Assembly (NCBI GenBank): GCA_937907415.1
Contig: CALCHY010000379.1
Coordinates: 1-15,187, forward strand
Length of the DNA stretch: 15,187 bases
Source: an uncultured Trueperaceae bacterium
Lineage (GTDB): Bacteria; Deinococcota; Deinococci; Deinococcales; Trueperaceae
Direction: 5' to 3'
This document shows, one piece after another, positions 14,875 through 15,187 of the stretch. The translations under genes and the position numbers were made by a program. The notes under the pieces are model-generated. The model was not told the origin of the DNA, made no database searches, and saw only the letters and a program-made list of their open reading frames with translations. Within the stretch, counting starts at the first letter, position 1; each line of letters begins with the position of its first letter.

Positions 14875-15187
14875 CCCTGACCGCCAGCGCGCCGCCCGCC
14901 GTCGACACCAGCGGCGAGTGCGAGGTGCGCCTCATGCACCCCGACGCCGTGGCGCGCGTCGAGGCCGCCCTGCCCAGTCCGGAGGAAGTCGAGGCCGCCA
15001 CCGAGCGCCTCAAGCTCCTCGCCGACCCCACCCGCTACCGCGTGCTAAGCGCACTGGCGCGAGAAGAGCTGTGCGTCTGCGACCTCGCCGCCGTCGCGGG
15101 CGTCAACGAGAGCAGCATGAGCCACCAGCTCAGGCTCCTGCGCGCCCACGGACTCGTCGCCTTCCGCAAGGAGGGCCGCATGGCCTA
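14871..15187 (+). CDS. CadC-like ArsR-family metal sensor (cut by window end)
   Basis: The first 105 residues of an ArsR-family repressor. LLADPTRYRVLSAL (49-62), ELCVCDLA (66-73) and ESSMSHQLRLLRAHGLVAF (80-98) are the standard DNA-binding domain. C68 and C70 in the helix-3 CVC motif, plus C17 in the N-terminal extension (GECEVRLMH), resemble the alpha3N site of CadC-type Cd/Pb/Zn sensors. CadC has a second N-terminal cysteine; here H23 may take that place, as in some zinc-responsive relatives. The helix-5 region that would show a second site lies beyond the window. AAGGAG precedes the ATG by about 7 nt, and the start overlaps the ZntA stop. It most likely represses the pump and itself through the dyad at 12686-12720. 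Confidence 0.9.

Overview
The window is GC-rich DNA (about 70% by eye), with many GTG starts, 4-bp stop/start overlaps and possible leaderless starts behind TANNNT-type -10 boxes. Together with the protein flavour this suggests a Deinococcota (Deinococcus/Truepera-like) chromosome or plasmid. That assignment is inference from sequence style, not from a search. No tRNA, rRNA or CRISPR array was seen.

Layout. 15-416 is a glyoxalase/bleomycin-resistance (VOC) gene. On the minus strand from 4598 down to 621 lies a metal block: an SmtB-type zinc sensor, a P1B-4-like metal ATPase with an operator placed inside its promoter, a 54-aa one-helix membrane protein joined to the ATPase by an ATGA overlap, a possible 33-aa leader ORF, and the oxidase assembly factor CtaG. 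Divergently, 4781-6702 carries an exported YtkA-like protein, CopC and a frameshifted CopD. From 6706 to 10573 lies a different kind of segment, bounded by a perfect 22-bp direct repeat. It holds an IS5-type transposase scrap, a truncated DoxX, a haem-less cytochrome c tail, an intact Tat-exported copper nitrite reductase (NirK), a very short lipoprotein, a 5'-truncated ZIP transporter and a multiply broken cation antiporter. From 12611 down to 10577 an operon encodes a membrane-anchored YtkA/FixH-like protein, a DsbA-like thioredoxin and SCO1. Divergently, 12730 to the window end carries a ZntA-type Zn/Cd/Pb ATPase and a CadC-type ArsR regulator cut by the window edge.

How it fits together. 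CtaG, SCO1, CopC/CopD, the YtkA-like proteins and the thioredoxin suit copper delivery to extracytoplasmic copper enzymes such as cytochrome oxidase. Two ArsR-family sensor/ATPase pairs of different metal-site class bracket the copper genes and would keep cytoplasmic divalent metals in check. CopD and SCO1 are convergent and each ends within 4 nt of one copy of the 22-bp repeat. The nirK segment therefore looks like a late insertion between them, in which nirK stayed intact while almost everything around it decayed.
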